Source: Novosphingobium sp. IK01 (GTDB taxonomy: Bacteria > Pseudomonadota > Alphaproteobacteria > Sphingomonadales > Sphingomonadaceae). Taken from it: a stretch of DNA of 64,000 nucleotides. How positions within the stretch are numbered: position 1 is the stretch's first letter; each line of letters starts with the position of its first letter. This document shows positions 54,226-63,789 of the stretch, in pieces. Made by a program: the position numbers and the translations under genes. Below the pieces are notes generated by a model. That model worked only from the letters and a program-made list of their open reading frames with translations. It did not search any database and was not told the origin of the DNA. Location of the stretch: assembly GCF_033242265.1 (NCBI RefSeq), contig NZ_BTFW01000001.1, positions 2,035,001 through 2,099,000 of the forward strand. Direction: 5' to 3'.

Positions 54226-55914
54226 ATGTCTTCGTCCCTAGGTCGCGCGTTTGCGGCCCTGCTGCTCGCCTCGGCGCCGCTGGCTCATGCTCCACTGGCC
54301 TTTGCCGCACCCGCTCCTGCCGCAAAGGTTCCGGCGGTTCCGGTCGCGCTGATGCGCGAGACGATCAAGACGCTCAGCGCCGACGACATGGAAGGCCGTG
54401 GCCCCAGCGGCCCCAAGGAGCAACAGACGCTCGACGCGATCATCGCGCGCTTCAAGGCTGCCGGCCTTGCGCCGGGCAACAAGGGCCAGTGGCTTCAGGA
54501 CGTGCCGATGGTGACCATCGTTGCCAAGGACATCTCGCCGCTCAAGGTCGGCAGCCTGAGCTTCAAGCCGGGCGCCGATTTCGTCGTCAGTTCCTATCGC
54601 GAGGCCGACCGCACCGTGCTCGACGGCAGCGAACTGGTCTTCGTCGGCTATGGCATCACCGCCCCCGAACTGGGCTGGGACGACTATGCCGGGATCGACA
54701 TGAAGGGGAAGGTCGCGGTCATCCTCGTCAACGATCCCGACTATGAAAACACCGACGAGACCGGCCTGTTCAAGGGCCGCCGGATGACCTGGTATGGCCG
54801 CTGGCCCTACAAATATGCCGAAGCCGCACGCCACGGCGCCAAGGCCGCGCTGATCGTCCACGACACCTTCCCCGCCGCCTATGGCTGGAACGTGCTGGAA
54901 TCGAGCGGCGGCACCGGCAATTTCGTCGCCAGCGCCAACAAGGGCATGGACCAGACGCAAGCCAACGGCTGGATGCGCCGCCCGGTCGCCGAAGCGATCT
55001 TTGCCGCGGCGGGCAAGAATTTCGCCGCGCTTTCCGCCCAGGCCAAACAGAAGGGCTTCAAGGCCGTGCCGCTGGGCGTTTCGGCCAACCTTTCGTTCGA
55101 CAACACGATCACCCACGCGCTTTCGCACAACGTGATCGGCGTGATCCCCGGCACCACGCGGCCCCATGACTATGTGCTCTATTCGGGCCACTGGGACCAT
55201 CTGGGCCACTGCAAGGCCGATGCGACCGGCGACGACATCTGCAATGGCGCGGTCGACAACGCGAGCGGCATTGGCGCCCTCGTCGCGCTGGCCGACATGA
55301 ACCGCCGCGCCGGCCCTGCCCCGCGCACGCAAGTCTTCGCGGCCTGGACGCTTGAGGAATCGGGCCTGCTCGGCTCCGAATATTATGCGCAGCACCCGAT
55401 CTATCCGCTCGCGCAGACGGTCGGCGGGGTCAACATGGACGCGCTCTCGGTGATCGGGCCCACGCGCGACGTGCAGGTGACCGGCGGCGACAAGTCGGAA
55501 CTGACCGCCATCCTCAAGAAGGTCGAAGGCCAGATGCATCTGGTCGAAACCCCCGAGGACCATCCCGAGCGCGGCCACTATTACCGTTCGGACCACTTCA
55601 GCCTCGCCAAGATGGGCGTGCCGATGTTCGCGGTGGGCCGTGGCTCCGACCTGATCAAGGGCGGCACCGCGCTGGGCAATGCGCAGCTCGAAGACTATGT
55701 CGAGCATCGCTACCACCAGCCCTCGGACGAATATTCCGACAGCTGGGACATGACCGGCATGGCGCAGGAAGTGGAACTCTACTACCGTCTGGGCCGCGAA
55801 CTGGCCGTGGGGACGAGCTGGCCCAACTGGCACCCCGGCGATGAATTCCGCGCCATCCGCGATGCCTCGCGGGCCACGGTCACCACGAACAAGACTGCAA
55901 CCAAGAGCAAGTAA
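54226..55914 (+). CDS. M28 family metallopeptidase
   Basis: Exported zinc aminopeptidase-like protein of 562 residues. It has a signal peptide (cleavage near AFAAP, about 27) and a PA-like insertion (about 130-250). The M28 ligands are visible in YSGHWDHLG, NGAVDNASG, TLEESGLLGSEYY, NMDALS and YHQPSDEYS. The substrate is unknown. ATG 54226 is chosen over an upstream TTG at 54208. The agmatine deiminase gene begins 12 bases after the stop. Confidence 0.92.
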   Translation: MSSSLGRAFAALLLASAPLAHAPLAFAAPAPAAKVPAVPVALMRETIKTLSADDMEGRGPSGPKEQQTLDAIIARFKAAGLAPGNKGQWLQDVPMVTIVAKDISPLKVGSLSFKPGADFVVSSYREADRTVLDGSELVFVGYGITAPELGWDDYAGIDMKGKVAVILVNDPDYENTDETGLFKGRRMTWYGRWPYKYAEAARHGAKAALIVHDTFPAAYGWNVLESSGGTGNFVASANKGMDQTQANGWMRRPVAEAIFAAAGKNFAALSAQAKQKGFKAVPLGVSANLSFDNTITHALSHNVIGVIPGTTRPHDYVLYSGHWDHLGHCKADATGDDICNGAVDNASGIGALVALADMNRRAGPAPRTQVFAAWTLEESGLLGSEYYAQHPIYPLAQTVGGVNMDALSVIGPTRDVQVTGGDKSELTAILKKVEGQMHLVETPEDHPERGHYYRSDHFSLAKMGVPMFAVGRGSDLIKGGTALGNAQLEDYVEHRYHQPSDEYSDSWDMTGMAQEVELYYRLGRELAVGTSWPNWHPGDEFRAIRDASRATVTTNKTATKSK

Positions 55915-55926
55915 GCCTTTTCATCC

Positions 55927-56937
55927 ATGACACAGCACACTTTCACGGGCGGCATGATGCCGCCCGAATTCGCCCCGCAGGACTGGCTCTGGGTCGGCTT
56001 CCCCCATCTGGCCGAGGAATGGTCGGGCGTGATCGACCGCGCGCAGGAACAGATCGCCGCCTTTGCCAGCGCGGTTGCCGAAAGCGGGCAGGCGGTAAAG
56101 CTGATCGTGCGCGACGCGGCCAACAAGATGCGCGCGCAGACGCTGGCCAGCGAAGCGGTGACCATCGAAGAGCGCGTCTATGGCGATGTCTGGCTGCGCG
56201 ACACCGGCCCGCTGGTGGTCGCCGACGGCGCCGCCGATAGCAGGGGCACCCGCCGCGCGCAGCTTTTCGGCTTCAACGGCTGGGGCAACAAGTACCTGAT
56301 GCCCGGCGATCAGGAAATCGGCGCGACGCTGGCGGCTGACGCGGGCCTTGCGGCCAGCAAGGCCGACTGGGTGCTCGAAGGCGGCGCGCTCGACAGCGAT
56401 GGCACCGGGCTTGTCGTCACCACCGAGCAGGTGCTGCTCAACCCCAACCGCAATCCGCACCTTTCGCGCGCGGATCTGGAAATGCGCCTCGCGCGCGATC
56501 TGGGCTTTACCCGCGTGCTGTGGCTGGGCGATGGCCTGATCAACGACCACACCGACGGCCATGTCGACAACCTCGCCCGCTTCGTGGGCGCCAACCGCCT
56601 GGCCCTGCCCCGCGCAACCGGGCCTGATGATCCCAACGCGGCGATCTATGCCGACGCCGCCGCGCGCGCCCGCGCCGCCGGGGTCGAGGTGATCGAGGTG
56701 CCCTCGCCCGGCCGCATCGAATGGGGCGGCATGATCCAGCCGGCCAGCTACATGAACTTCGTGATCACCAGCCATCTGGTGGTCGTGCCCACGTTCGGCT
56801 CGGTCCACGATGCCGCCGGTGTCGAGGCGATCGGTGCGCTGTTCCCCGACCGCCAGACCATCGGGCTGATGGGCGACGCGGTGCTGGTGGGCGGCGGTGG
56901 CTTCCACTGCGCCAGCCAGCAGATGCCTTCAGCCTGA
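55927..56937 (+). CDS. aguA: Agmatine deiminase
   Basis: Converts agmatine to N-carbamoylputrescine and ammonia (polyamine route). The 336-residue pentein-fold protein has ERVYGDVWLRDTGPLVV, ALDSDGTG preceded by VLEGG, DGLINDHTDGHVDN, and the catalytic cysteine at about 328 in GGGGFHCASQQMP. The partner N-carbamoylputrescine amidase (aguB) is not adjacent. The stop codon lies in a 14-bp tandem repeat. Confidence 0.94.
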   Translation: MTQHTFTGGMMPPEFAPQDWLWVGFPHLAEEWSGVIDRAQEQIAAFASAVAESGQAVKLIVRDAANKMRAQTLASEAVTIEERVYGDVWLRDTGPLVVADGAADSRGTRRAQLFGFNGWGNKYLMPGDQEIGATLAADAGLAASKADWVLEGGALDSDGTGLVVTTEQVLLNPNRNPHLSRADLEMRLARDLGFTRVLWLGDGLINDHTDGHVDNLARFVGANRLALPRATGPDDPNAAIYADAAARARAAGVEVIEVPSPGRIEWGGMIQPASYMNFVITSHLVVVPTFGSVHDAAGVEAIGALFPDRQTIGLMGDAVLVGGGGFHCASQQMPSA

Positions 56938-56971
56938 TTCTGGCAGCCTGATTCTGGAGACCTGATCCCGG
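56930..56971. repeat. 14-bp tandem repeat across the aguA stop codon
   Basis: CAGCCTGATTCTGG at 56930-56943 and 56944-56957 is followed by a diverged third unit AGACCTGATCCCGG (56958-56971). The first unit contains the aguA stop (56935-56937). Confidence 0.9.
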
Positions 56972-57088
56972 CCCCTTTCCGGGGGGACAGGCGCCTTGCC
57001 TGTCCTCCCGGTAAAGGTCGAAATCGGAGATGATACCTCAGGGCAAGCCCTTATGCCGGACTTAACCTTCGGCCTATAAGACAAGCCC

Positions 57089-58204
57089 ATGAGCAAGACC
57101 GTCCTTCTCGTCTTCGGAACCCGCCCGGAAGCCATCAAGATGTTTCCGGTCGTCCATGCCCTCAAGGGCGATGGCCGCTTCAGGGTCGTCACCTGCGTCA
57201 CCGCGCAGCATCGCGGGATGCTCGATCAGGTGCTCGACATCGCCGGGATCGTCCCCGATCACGACCTCGACCTCATGCGCCCCGACCAGACGCTCGATGG
57301 CCTCACCGCCGCGCTGCTCACGGGAATCGGCAAAGTGCTCGACGCGGAAAAGCCCGACTGGGTCGTCGTGCAGGGCGATACCGCCACGGCCATGGCCGGC
57401 GCGCTGGCGGCCTATTACCGCAAGATCCCGCTCGCCCATGTCGAGGCTGGCTTGCGCAGCCACAATATCTATCACCCCTGGCCCGAGGAGGTGAACCGCA
57501 AGATCATCGGCACGATCGCCGCGCTCCATTTCGCCCCCACCCCCACCGCAGCGGCGGCTTTGCGCGCCGAAAATGTCGATCCGGCCACGATCCATGTCAC
57601 GGGCAATACCGTGATCGACGCGCTGCACTGGGTCACGGCCAAAATCGCCGCGCAACCGGCGCTGGCCACGGGGCTGGCCGATCTGGAGGCGCGCTTTGCG
57701 GGCAAGCGGCTGATCGGAGTGACCAGCCATCGCCGCGAGAATTTCGGCGGTGGCCTCGAAGCCATCGCGCAGGCCATCCGCGAACTGGCGGCCCGGCCCG
57801 ATGTCGCGCTGATCTTCCCGGTCCACCCCAATCCGAACGTGCGCGCGGTGATGAACGCGGCGCTGGCCGGTCTTCCCAATGTCGCGCTGATCGAGCCGCT
57901 CGACTATCCCCATTTCGCGCGCCTGTTGAGCATCTGCGAGATCATGCTGACCGACAGCGGCGGCGTTCAGGAAGAGGCGCCCGCGCTGGGCAAGCCGGTC
58001 CTCGTCATGCGCGAGACGACCGAGCGCCCCGAAGGGGTGGAGGCAGGCACCGCCCGGCTGGTCGGCACGGATGCCGCGCGGATCGTCGCCGAAACGACCC
58101 TGCTGCTCGACGATCCGGCGGCCTATGCGGCCATGGCCCGCGCGCACAATCCGTTCGGCGACGGAAAATCGGCGGCCCGCATCGCCGATCTGCTGGCGGG
58201 CTGA
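57089..58204 (+). CDS. wecB: UDP-N-acetylglucosamine 2-epimerase (non-hydrolysing)
   Basis: Interconverts UDP-GlcNAc and UDP-ManNAc for surface polysaccharide. The 371-residue GT-B-fold protein has VFGTRPEAIKMFPV, VQGDTATAM, HVEAGLRSHN, NRKIIGTIAALHFAPT, TSHRRENFG and TDSGGVQEEAPALGKPVL. All are diagnostic. No other polysaccharide genes flank it, so the destination of ManNAc is not shown here. Confidence 0.96.
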   Translation: MSKTVLLVFGTRPEAIKMFPVVHALKGDGRFRVVTCVTAQHRGMLDQVLDIAGIVPDHDLDLMRPDQTLDGLTAALLTGIGKVLDAEKPDWVVVQGDTATAMAGALAAYYRKIPLAHVEAGLRSHNIYHPWPEEVNRKIIGTIAALHFAPTPTAAAALRAENVDPATIHVTGNTVIDALHWVTAKIAAQPALATGLADLEARFAGKRLIGVTSHRRENFGGGLEAIAQAIRELAARPDVALIFPVHPNPNVRAVMNAALAGLPNVALIEPLDYPHFARLLSICEIMLTDSGGVQEEAPALGKPVLVMRETTERPEGVEAGTARLVGTDAARIVAETTLLLDDPAAYAAMARAHNPFGDGKSAARIADLLAG

Positions 58205-58211
58205 AGACAAC

Positions 58212-58247
58212 AAAAAAGGGCGGCTGATCCCATCGGATCAACCGCCC
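58212..58247 (-). terminator. Rho-independent terminator of the DEAD-box helicase gene
   Basis: GGGCGGCTGATCC (58218-58230) pairs with GGATCAACCGCCC (58235-58247), one mismatch and four-base loop, with AAAAAA on the left that reads as a U-run on the minus strand. It can also stop wecB transcripts. Confidence 0.9.
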
Positions 58248-58278
58248 CCCTGATCTTGTCCGCTTTCAGAAAGCCCGA

Positions 58279-60045
58279 TCAGCCTTCGCGGTGGTGGCGC
58301 GGGCCCTTGCGGTGCGGCGCGCCGGAACGGGGACCATCGTGACGGGGGCCATCATGGCGGGGTCCACCATGACGGGGACCGTCATCACGCGGACGGTTCG
58401 GGCCATTGCCCTGACGGCGGTTGGTACGGGCCATTTCGCGCGGCGGCTCGGAGGGTTCGATGCGGATGCCGCTTTCGTCCTCGGCGCCTTCGCGGGCGGT
58501 CTTCTGCAAGGCGGCGCGGAAGCGTTCCTCCATCGCGCGGGGCACCTGAAAGAAGGTTTCCTGCATGCCGATGCGGATCGCGCCGATCTCGTTGCGGGTG
58601 ATGTGGCCACGGCGGCACAGCAGCGGCAGCAGCCAGCGCGGATCGGCGTTCTGGCGGCGGCCGATGTCCATGCGGAACCACGCCACGTCGTCAAAGCCCG
58701 TGCGGCGGGGCTGGCGACGGCCTTCCTCGCTCGACAGGTCGATCAGGTCTTCGGGCTGGGGCAGCGCCTTGCGGTGGCTGCGCACGAGCGCGAGGGCAAT
58801 GTCGCGCGCTTCCATCTTTTCGAGCAGGGTATCGGCCAGCGCGATATCGTCCTCGCTCGTGTCTTCCGGGTCGGACGGGGCGAGCAGCACTTCGAGCAGG
58901 CGCACGCGGTCGCGCTCGCGGATCTGCTCCGCGCCCGGAACCGGGGTCCAGGTGGCATCGATGCGCGCGCGGCGCAGCATTTCTTCAAGGCGGCGGCGGC
59001 GCGGATAGGGCACCACGAGCACGGCGGTTCCCTTGCGACCGGCGCGGCCGGTACGGCCCGAGCGGTGCTGGAGGGTTTCCGCGTCGCGCGGCACCTCGAC
59101 GTGGATCACGAGGCTGAGCGAGGGGATGTCGATCCCGCGCGCGGCCACGTCGGTCGCCACGCAGATGCGCGCGCGGCCATCGCGCAGCGCCTGGATGGCG
59201 TGGTTGCGTTCGTTCTGGCTGTGCTCGCCCGAGAGCGCCACGGCGGCAAAGCCGCGCTCGACCAGCGTCGCATGGAGGTGGCGCACATTGTCGCGCGTGG
59301 CGCAGAACAGCATGGCCGTCTCGGCTTCGTGGAAGCGCAGGAGGTTGATCACCGCGTTTTCGGTGTCGTTGGGCGAAATGGCGACCGCTTCGTAGGAAAT
59401 GTCGCCATGGCCCTGACGCTCGTCGATGGTCGAGATGCGCAGGGCGTTGTTCTGGTACTGCTTGGCGAGCGCGGCAATCGGGCGCGGCATCGTGGCCGAA
59501 AACAGCAGCGTGCGGCGCTCGGCCGGGGTGGCGTCGAGCAGCTCTTCGAGATCCTCGCGGAAGCCCATGTCGAGCATTTCGTCGGCTTCGTCGAGCACGA
59601 CGAAGCGCAGGGCCGAAAGGTCGAGCGCGCCGCGTTCGAGGTGATCGCGCAGACGCCCCGGCGTGCCGACCACGATGTGCGCGCCGTGGTTGAGCGTGCG
59701 GCGCTCGCGCGAGGGGTCCATGCCGCCAACGCAGGTGGCGATGCGCAGGCCCGCCTTTTCATAGAGCCAGGCCAGCTCGCGGCTCACCTGCAAGGCCAGT
59801 TCGCGCGTGGGGGCAATCGCCAGCGCAAGGGGCGCCCCTGCCGGGGTCAGCCCGTCACCGAGCAAGTCGGCGGCCATCGCCACGCCGAACGCCACGGTCT
59901 TGCCCGAGCCGGTCTGCGCGGAAACCAGGAGATCCCGCCCAGCCGCCTCCGCTTCGAGCACGGCCGCCTGAACCGGGGTCGGGTCGGCATAGCCACGTGC
60001 GGCAAGGGATTCGGCGACAGCAGCAGGAAGCGTGGAAAAAGGCAT
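58279..60045 (-). CDS. DEAD-box RNA helicase with DbpA-like RNA-binding domain
   Basis: ATP-dependent RNA helicase of 588 residues. The Q motif (GYADPTPVQ), motif I (AQTGSGKT), Ia (PTRELA), II (VLDEADEML), III (SATMP), V (ARGIDIP) and VI (HRSGRTGRAGR) are in order. After about 460 a DbpA/CsdA-type RNA-binding domain (RNEIGAIRIGMQETFFQVP) is followed by a basic tail of RHDGPR repeats. Likely roles are ribosome assembly or cold adaptation. The ATG is at 60045; a TTG at 60054 adds three residues. A terminator follows. Confidence 0.93.
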   Translation of the reverse strand: MPFSTLPAAVAESLAARGYADPTPVQAAVLEAEAAGRDLLVSAQTGSGKTVAFGVAMAADLLGDGLTPAGAPLALAIAPTRELALQVSRELAWLYEKAGLRIATCVGGMDPSRERRTLNHGAHIVVGTPGRLRDHLERGALDLSALRFVVLDEADEMLDMGFREDLEELLDATPAERRTLLFSATMPRPIAALAKQYQNNALRISTIDERQGHGDISYEAVAISPNDTENAVINLLRFHEAETAMLFCATRDNVRHLHATLVERGFAAVALSGEHSQNERNHAIQALRDGRARICVATDVAARGIDIPSLSLVIHVEVPRDAETLQHRSGRTGRAGRKGTAVLVVPYPRRRRLEEMLRRARIDATWTPVPGAEQIRERDRVRLLEVLLAPSDPEDTSEDDIALADTLLEKMEARDIALALVRSHRKALPQPEDLIDLSSEEGRRQPRRTGFDDVAWFRMDIGRRQNADPRWLLPLLCRRGHITRNEIGAIRIGMQETFFQVPRAMEERFRAALQKTAREGAEDESGIRIEPSEPPREMARTNRRQGNGPNRPRDDGPRHGGPRHDGPRHDGPRSGAPHRKGPRHHREG

Positions 60046-60262
60046 GAAACTCAACAGGTCTGGGCCGGACCGCAGCGTGGGCGGAGGGCCGGCGAAGGGG
60101 AAAAGCGCGCTTTGGGGTGCCGCGGCTTCTCCACGCGAAGCCCGATTGTATGATCGTTCGGCCCGGCTCTTCTAGCGTCTAGTTCCTTTCCCCGCCATGA
60201 CCAAATGTGAAAAATCGCCCTGATCGTGCCGTTTTTTAGGCAGTATGGCGCAAGGGACGCAC

Positions 60263-61828
60263 TTATTTCGTGATTTGCGAGAACGGGACCAGGCTGTGCC
60301 ACCCCCATGGGTTGGGGGCAAAACCGGTCATACCGCTGCGCACGAGCGACCAGCGCACGGGCTGCGCGATGGGGATGAAACCATTGGCCTGGGTCACCGC
60401 GCGCTCGGCCTGGGCCAGCAGGTCGGCCCGCGCACGGGGATCGTGCATACCCAGCGCCTGCGCCACCAGAACATCGCCGCCCACGCTGCATGTCGCGGGT
60501 GTCACCGAGCAGGCGAACTGGTCGAGAAACCAGCTCACGCGGGCATAGCGGGCCACCTTGTCGTAAAGCCGCAAGTCGGCCCGCTCCCCCTCGCCCACCC
60601 GTTCGAGCGTGACCCCGATGGCGGCGAAATCGGCCTTGAGCCGCCCCACCACCAGACGCGAACCAGGCCCGTCGGGCGCGGCCAGACGCAGGACCGGCGC
60701 GCTGGCCGCGCCCGAAGATCCGGCGGCGCGCCAGGCCTGAACGCGCTGGCGCGCAAGGGCCCGGCGCTGGTCGAGCGTGGTGCCGGCCCAGCGCTCGCCC
60801 ACCGTGCCCTGGTCGTCGGCCACCTCGGGCGCAACCAGCCGCGTGGTCGCACGCCAGCCGCCCACCCCCATGGCATTGACCAGTCCGTCGCGGTCGATGG
60901 CCAGCGCCAGCGCCTCGCGCCGGGCCGGATCAGACAGGAACCCGTCGGCATTTTCCACGATCAGGCCATAGAGCCCGATGACCGGATCGAACTGGACATT
61001 GCCCCGCGAAAGGCCGTTCGAAGTGGTGAGCGGCAGGGTATCGACCGTGCCGCCCAGCGCCACGTCGACCGCGCCATCGTTGAAACGCTGGACCGCCTGC
61101 GCCATCGGTTCGACTTCGAGCGCCAGCCCACGCACGCTGCGGGCAAAGCCATCCTGCGCGGGCAGGCCCCGCCGCTCGGGCGGGATCGGCGAAAGAGCCG
61201 CACGCAAAACCGGATACGTGGAGCCATCCCGGCGCAGGCCCAGTGGCCCGGAGCCCAGCCGCTTGCGCGGCAGGCCCAGTTCGGGCTGGGCGAGCAGGGT
61301 GAGCAGATCGGGCATCGGCGCGGTCAGGTCGATCTCCACCACCCGGTCGGTCATCGCGCGGATGTCGTCGATGGGCGCCAGATCGACCCCGAGCGCCCGC
61401 CCCGCAAGGCTCGCCCGCGCGCGGCGCAGCGCGGTGACGACGCTGGCCGCATCGATCGGCGTGCCGTCGGGCCAGATCCCCTCGCGCAGGCGGAAAATAT
61501 AGCTGAGCCCGTCGTCGGTGACGATCCAGCGCTCGGCAATGGCCGGAATGACGCGGCCTTCGGCATCGAAGCCAACCAGCCCCTCGACCGTGGCCGCGCG
61601 CAAAACCTGCGCCGAAGGAGACAGGCGCCCGGCGGTCTGGAAGGCGGTCTCGTCGCCAGCCAGCGCAATCGGCAGGGGGCCATGGCGCTTGCTCTCGCAT
61701 CCGCTCAGCCCGGCCCCCGCCCCGGCCAGGGCCACGGCCAGCACCAGACGCGAGGCCCACCCTCCCCCCGAAAAGGGCTGCACAGGACGGGCCGAAGGGC
61801 GGGTCGGATGGCAGGACAGCTTGGCCAT
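60263..61828 (-). CDS. Orphan peptide/opine-type ABC substrate-binding lipoprotein
   Basis: A 521-residue SBP family 5 (DppA/OppA-like) protein with lipobox LSGC (Cys about 44). Typical stretches are TVEGLVGFDAEGRVIPAIAE, YIFRLREGIWPDGTPIDA, and REALALAIDRDGLVNAMG. No permease or ATPase genes are near, so it is either an orphan receptor or works with a distant transporter. A long N-terminal region precedes the lipobox; a later start is possible but none is obvious. Confidence 0.85.
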   Translation of the reverse strand: MAKLSCHPTRPSARPVQPFSGGGWASRLVLAVALAGAGAGLSGCESKRHGPLPIALAGDETAFQTAGRLSPSAQVLRAATVEGLVGFDAEGRVIPAIAERWIVTDDGLSYIFRLREGIWPDGTPIDAASVVTALRRARASLAGRALGVDLAPIDDIRAMTDRVVEIDLTAPMPDLLTLLAQPELGLPRKRLGSGPLGLRRDGSTYPVLRAALSPIPPERRGLPAQDGFARSVRGLALEVEPMAQAVQRFNDGAVDVALGGTVDTLPLTTSNGLSRGNVQFDPVIGLYGLIVENADGFLSDPARREALALAIDRDGLVNAMGVGGWRATTRLVAPEVADDQGTVGERWAGTTLDQRRALARQRVQAWRAAGSSGAASAPVLRLAAPDGPGSRLVVGRLKADFAAIGVTLERVGEGERADLRLYDKVARYARVSWFLDQFACSVTPATCSVGGDVLVAQALGMHDPRARADLLAQAERAVTQANGFIPIAQPVRWSLVRSGMTGFAPNPWGWHSLVPFSQITK

Positions 61829-61948
61829 GTGCCCTGCCTAGCAGATCGACACCGGCAGGCCAGCCGCGCGATGCGCGCGCCTGCGAAAAAGATCAGCCTG
61901 CGAAAAGACCAGACCGGGAAGATGCCAGAAGCCCCTCCCCGAAACCCC

Positions 61949-62335
61949 TCAGAGCTTGCGCAGGCGGCCCGCTTCGGACTGGGCGATCGGGGGGCGCACA
62001 AAGCGCGGGGCAAATTCGTCGGTCGGATGGACGGCAACAGGCTCGCGCACGAGCTTGGGATCGATCGGCTCGGCAAAGGCGATGCCGAAGCGGTTGTCCT
62101 GAACCCAGGCGACCACGCCCGCGACCCAGCCAACATGGCGCAGATGCGCGGCCAGCGGCGCGCCCTGAACCACGCGGACAGCCCCTTCGGCCATCATGCC
62201 GCCTGCCGACAGGTTGCGCACGCGCACGCGATGCTCGCCGTCCTGCCCGTCCAGCCGCACGTCAGCCATCAGGAAGAGACTGTCTCTCCCGACCTGGCGA
62301 TGGTCCTCCGATTGGCGATGATCGATGTCTGTCAT
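61949..62335 (-). CDS. PilZ domain protein
   Basis: A 128-residue single-domain protein. RDSLFLMADVRL, VRVRNLSAGGMMAEG and WVQDNRFGIAFAEPIDP match the PilZ fold. The (D/N)xSxxG motif NLSAGG is present, but the upstream RxxxR is only weakly visible (RQVGR at about 16-20). It may bind cyclic di-GMP. It probably modulates motility or polysaccharide through partner proteins. The start at 62335 is preferred over an upstream extension. Confidence 0.82.
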   Translation of the reverse strand: MTDIDHRQSEDHRQVGRDSLFLMADVRLDGQDGEHRVRVRNLSAGGMMAEGAVRVVQGAPLAAHLRHVGWVAGVVAWVQDNRFGIAFAEPIDPKLVREPVAVHPTDEFAPRFVRPPIAQSEAGRLRKL

Positions 62336-62590
62336 CGTCAGATCCCGTTGTTCAGCCTGGCCGACCTGCCCCATCCTGCCCTGCCCACCATATGCCGGGA
62401 GACATGCACCGGGCATCACAAGGACAAGCAGCAATCGCAGATCGCCACCTCACGGTATCAACAAAAACAGCAAAAATACCGTTAAAATTTCCCGGCCCGA
62501 CCCGACAATCGACGGTAATGCTCCCGATATGGAGCAGATCACCCCCTCGCCAGCTCCCTTTCGGGCGCGGCGCGGGGGAGACTTCAACCT

Positions 62591-63049
62591 TCACATATCG
62601 CGCGAGATCTTTTCGCGACGCTCGTGCGCTTCCTGCGCCTCGACGGTCATCGTGGCGATCGGACGGGCGATCAGACGCCCCAGACCGATGGGTTCGCCGG
62701 TCACTTCGCAGAAACCGTATTCCCCTTCGTCGATGCGGCGCATGGCCGAGTCGATCTTGGCGATCAGCTTGCGCTGGCGGTCGCGCGTGCGCAGTTCGAT
62801 GCCCCAATCGGTTTCGCTCGAAGCGCGATCGTTGAGATCGGGCTCGCGCAGCGGACCATCCTGAAGCGCGGACAGCGTGCCCGCCGATGCCGACAGAATG
62901 GACTTCTTCCATTCGAGCAGGAGACGGCGGAAATAGTCGAGCTGCTGCTCGCTCATGTAGACTTCGTCGTCACTCGGAACGTAATCACCCGGCATGGCCC
63001 GGCGGGCCTTTGCCAACACGTCAATTTCGTCACCCAAGACCCCAGCCAT
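62591..63049 (-). CDS. dksA: RNA polymerase-binding transcription factor DksA
   Basis: Secondary-channel factor acting with ppGpp on rRNA and amino-acid promoters. The 152-residue protein has the coiled-coil with DxxDxA-like DLNDRASSETDWGIELR and a finger region YGFCEVTGEPIGLGRLIARP. Only one of the four canonical zinc cysteines remains, a pattern known in alphaproteobacterial DksA. GGAGGG lies about five bases before the ATG at 63049. Confidence 0.94.
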   Translation of the reverse strand: MAGVLGDEIDVLAKARRAMPGDYVPSDDEVYMSEQQLDYFRRLLLEWKKSILSASAGTLSALQDGPLREPDLNDRASSETDWGIELRTRDRQRKLIAKIDSAMRRIDEGEYGFCEVTGEPIGLGRLIARPIATMTVEAQEAHERREKISRDM

Positions 63050-63369
63050 CCGGCCCTCCGTGTTGCGCCTTCCGACGACCCCGGTCCCCGTTCGCACCGC
63101 GACAGCGCGATCAGCCCCGGATTGCCGCGCCTATAGGCAGGCGAGGAAGGCCACACAAGCACTTCCTCGTGGCTGTGCCACATTGCACCGGCCGATTTGC
63201 GCCCGGTCGTGCGGGAAAAACCCTCCCGAGAGGCGTATCCCCTTGTGAAATGCATGTTCGTGTGAGGCAAATCCTGCCCGGCGCACGAGAGTCTCCGCAC
63301 AGGCAATCATGCCTAACGATTTGTTTACCGTAACGGACGAACCTGTCCGAACCGGAGGAACCTGAAGGG
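63050..63369. other. Divergent intergenic region between dksA and a Sel1 gene
   Basis: About 320 bases that should hold both promoters. Short frames are present but none is convincing. I see no strong palindrome. A small A/T-rich stretch, GATTTGTTTACCG, at about 63318-63330 may belong to the Sel1 promoter. Confidence 0.4.
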
Positions 63370-63774
63370 ATGGATCTTTCGGCCCCGCGTTTCGCAACAA
63401 AACGAAAGTTCCTGCCAATGTCGCCGACCCATTCCCCTGCCGCCCGCCTCACACCGGTTCCATCCACCCCTGATCGCGCGCCCGCGCCAGCCATCACCGC
63501 CCATGCGCTTGCTTCCGCCTGCCTCGCCGCAGCCGCGCAGGGGGATTGCGAAGGCTATTTCGATCTGGGCACGGCCTTCTCGACCGACGCGCAAGGGATC
63601 GGCTACGATCTGGTCGAGGCGCACAAATGGTTCAATCTGGCTGCGCTTGCCGGCCACGCAGACGCCGCCCGCGCCCGCGCCGACGTGGCCGAAGACATGA
63701 CCGCCCGCGAGATCGCCGAAGCGCAACGCCGCGCGCGCGAGTGGCTGCGCACGACCAGCCGCCGCGCGGCCTGA
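63370..63774 (+). CDS. Small Sel1-repeat protein
   Basis: A 134-residue protein whose C-terminal half has one to two Sel1-like (TPR-like) repeats: GYDLVEAHKWFNLAALAGHADAA is the typical core (about 84-106). The N-terminal 45 residues are Pro/Ala/Thr-rich and disordered, with no signal peptide. GGAGG lies about 13 bases before ATG 63370; an internal ATG at 63418 is possible. Such short Sel1 proteins are common in alphaproteobacteria with unknown partners. Confidence 0.78.
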   Translation: MDLSAPRFATKRKFLPMSPTHSPAARLTPVPSTPDRAPAPAITAHALASACLAAAAQGDCEGYFDLGTAFSTDAQGIGYDLVEAHKWFNLAALAGHADAARARADVAEDMTAREIAEAQRRAREWLRTTSRRAA

Positions 63775-63789
63775 AAACCGGCCTGCGGC

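Noticed and set aside
51330..54746. 1138-codon open frame opposite glnE
   Set aside because: Antisense of glnE and part of the M28 gene; composition is Arg/Gly/His-rich with no domain, while glnE on the other strand is complete.
60245..62485. 746-codon open frame on the plus strand
   Set aside because: Shadow of the SBP lipoprotein and PilZ genes; no recognisable motif and no ribosome site.
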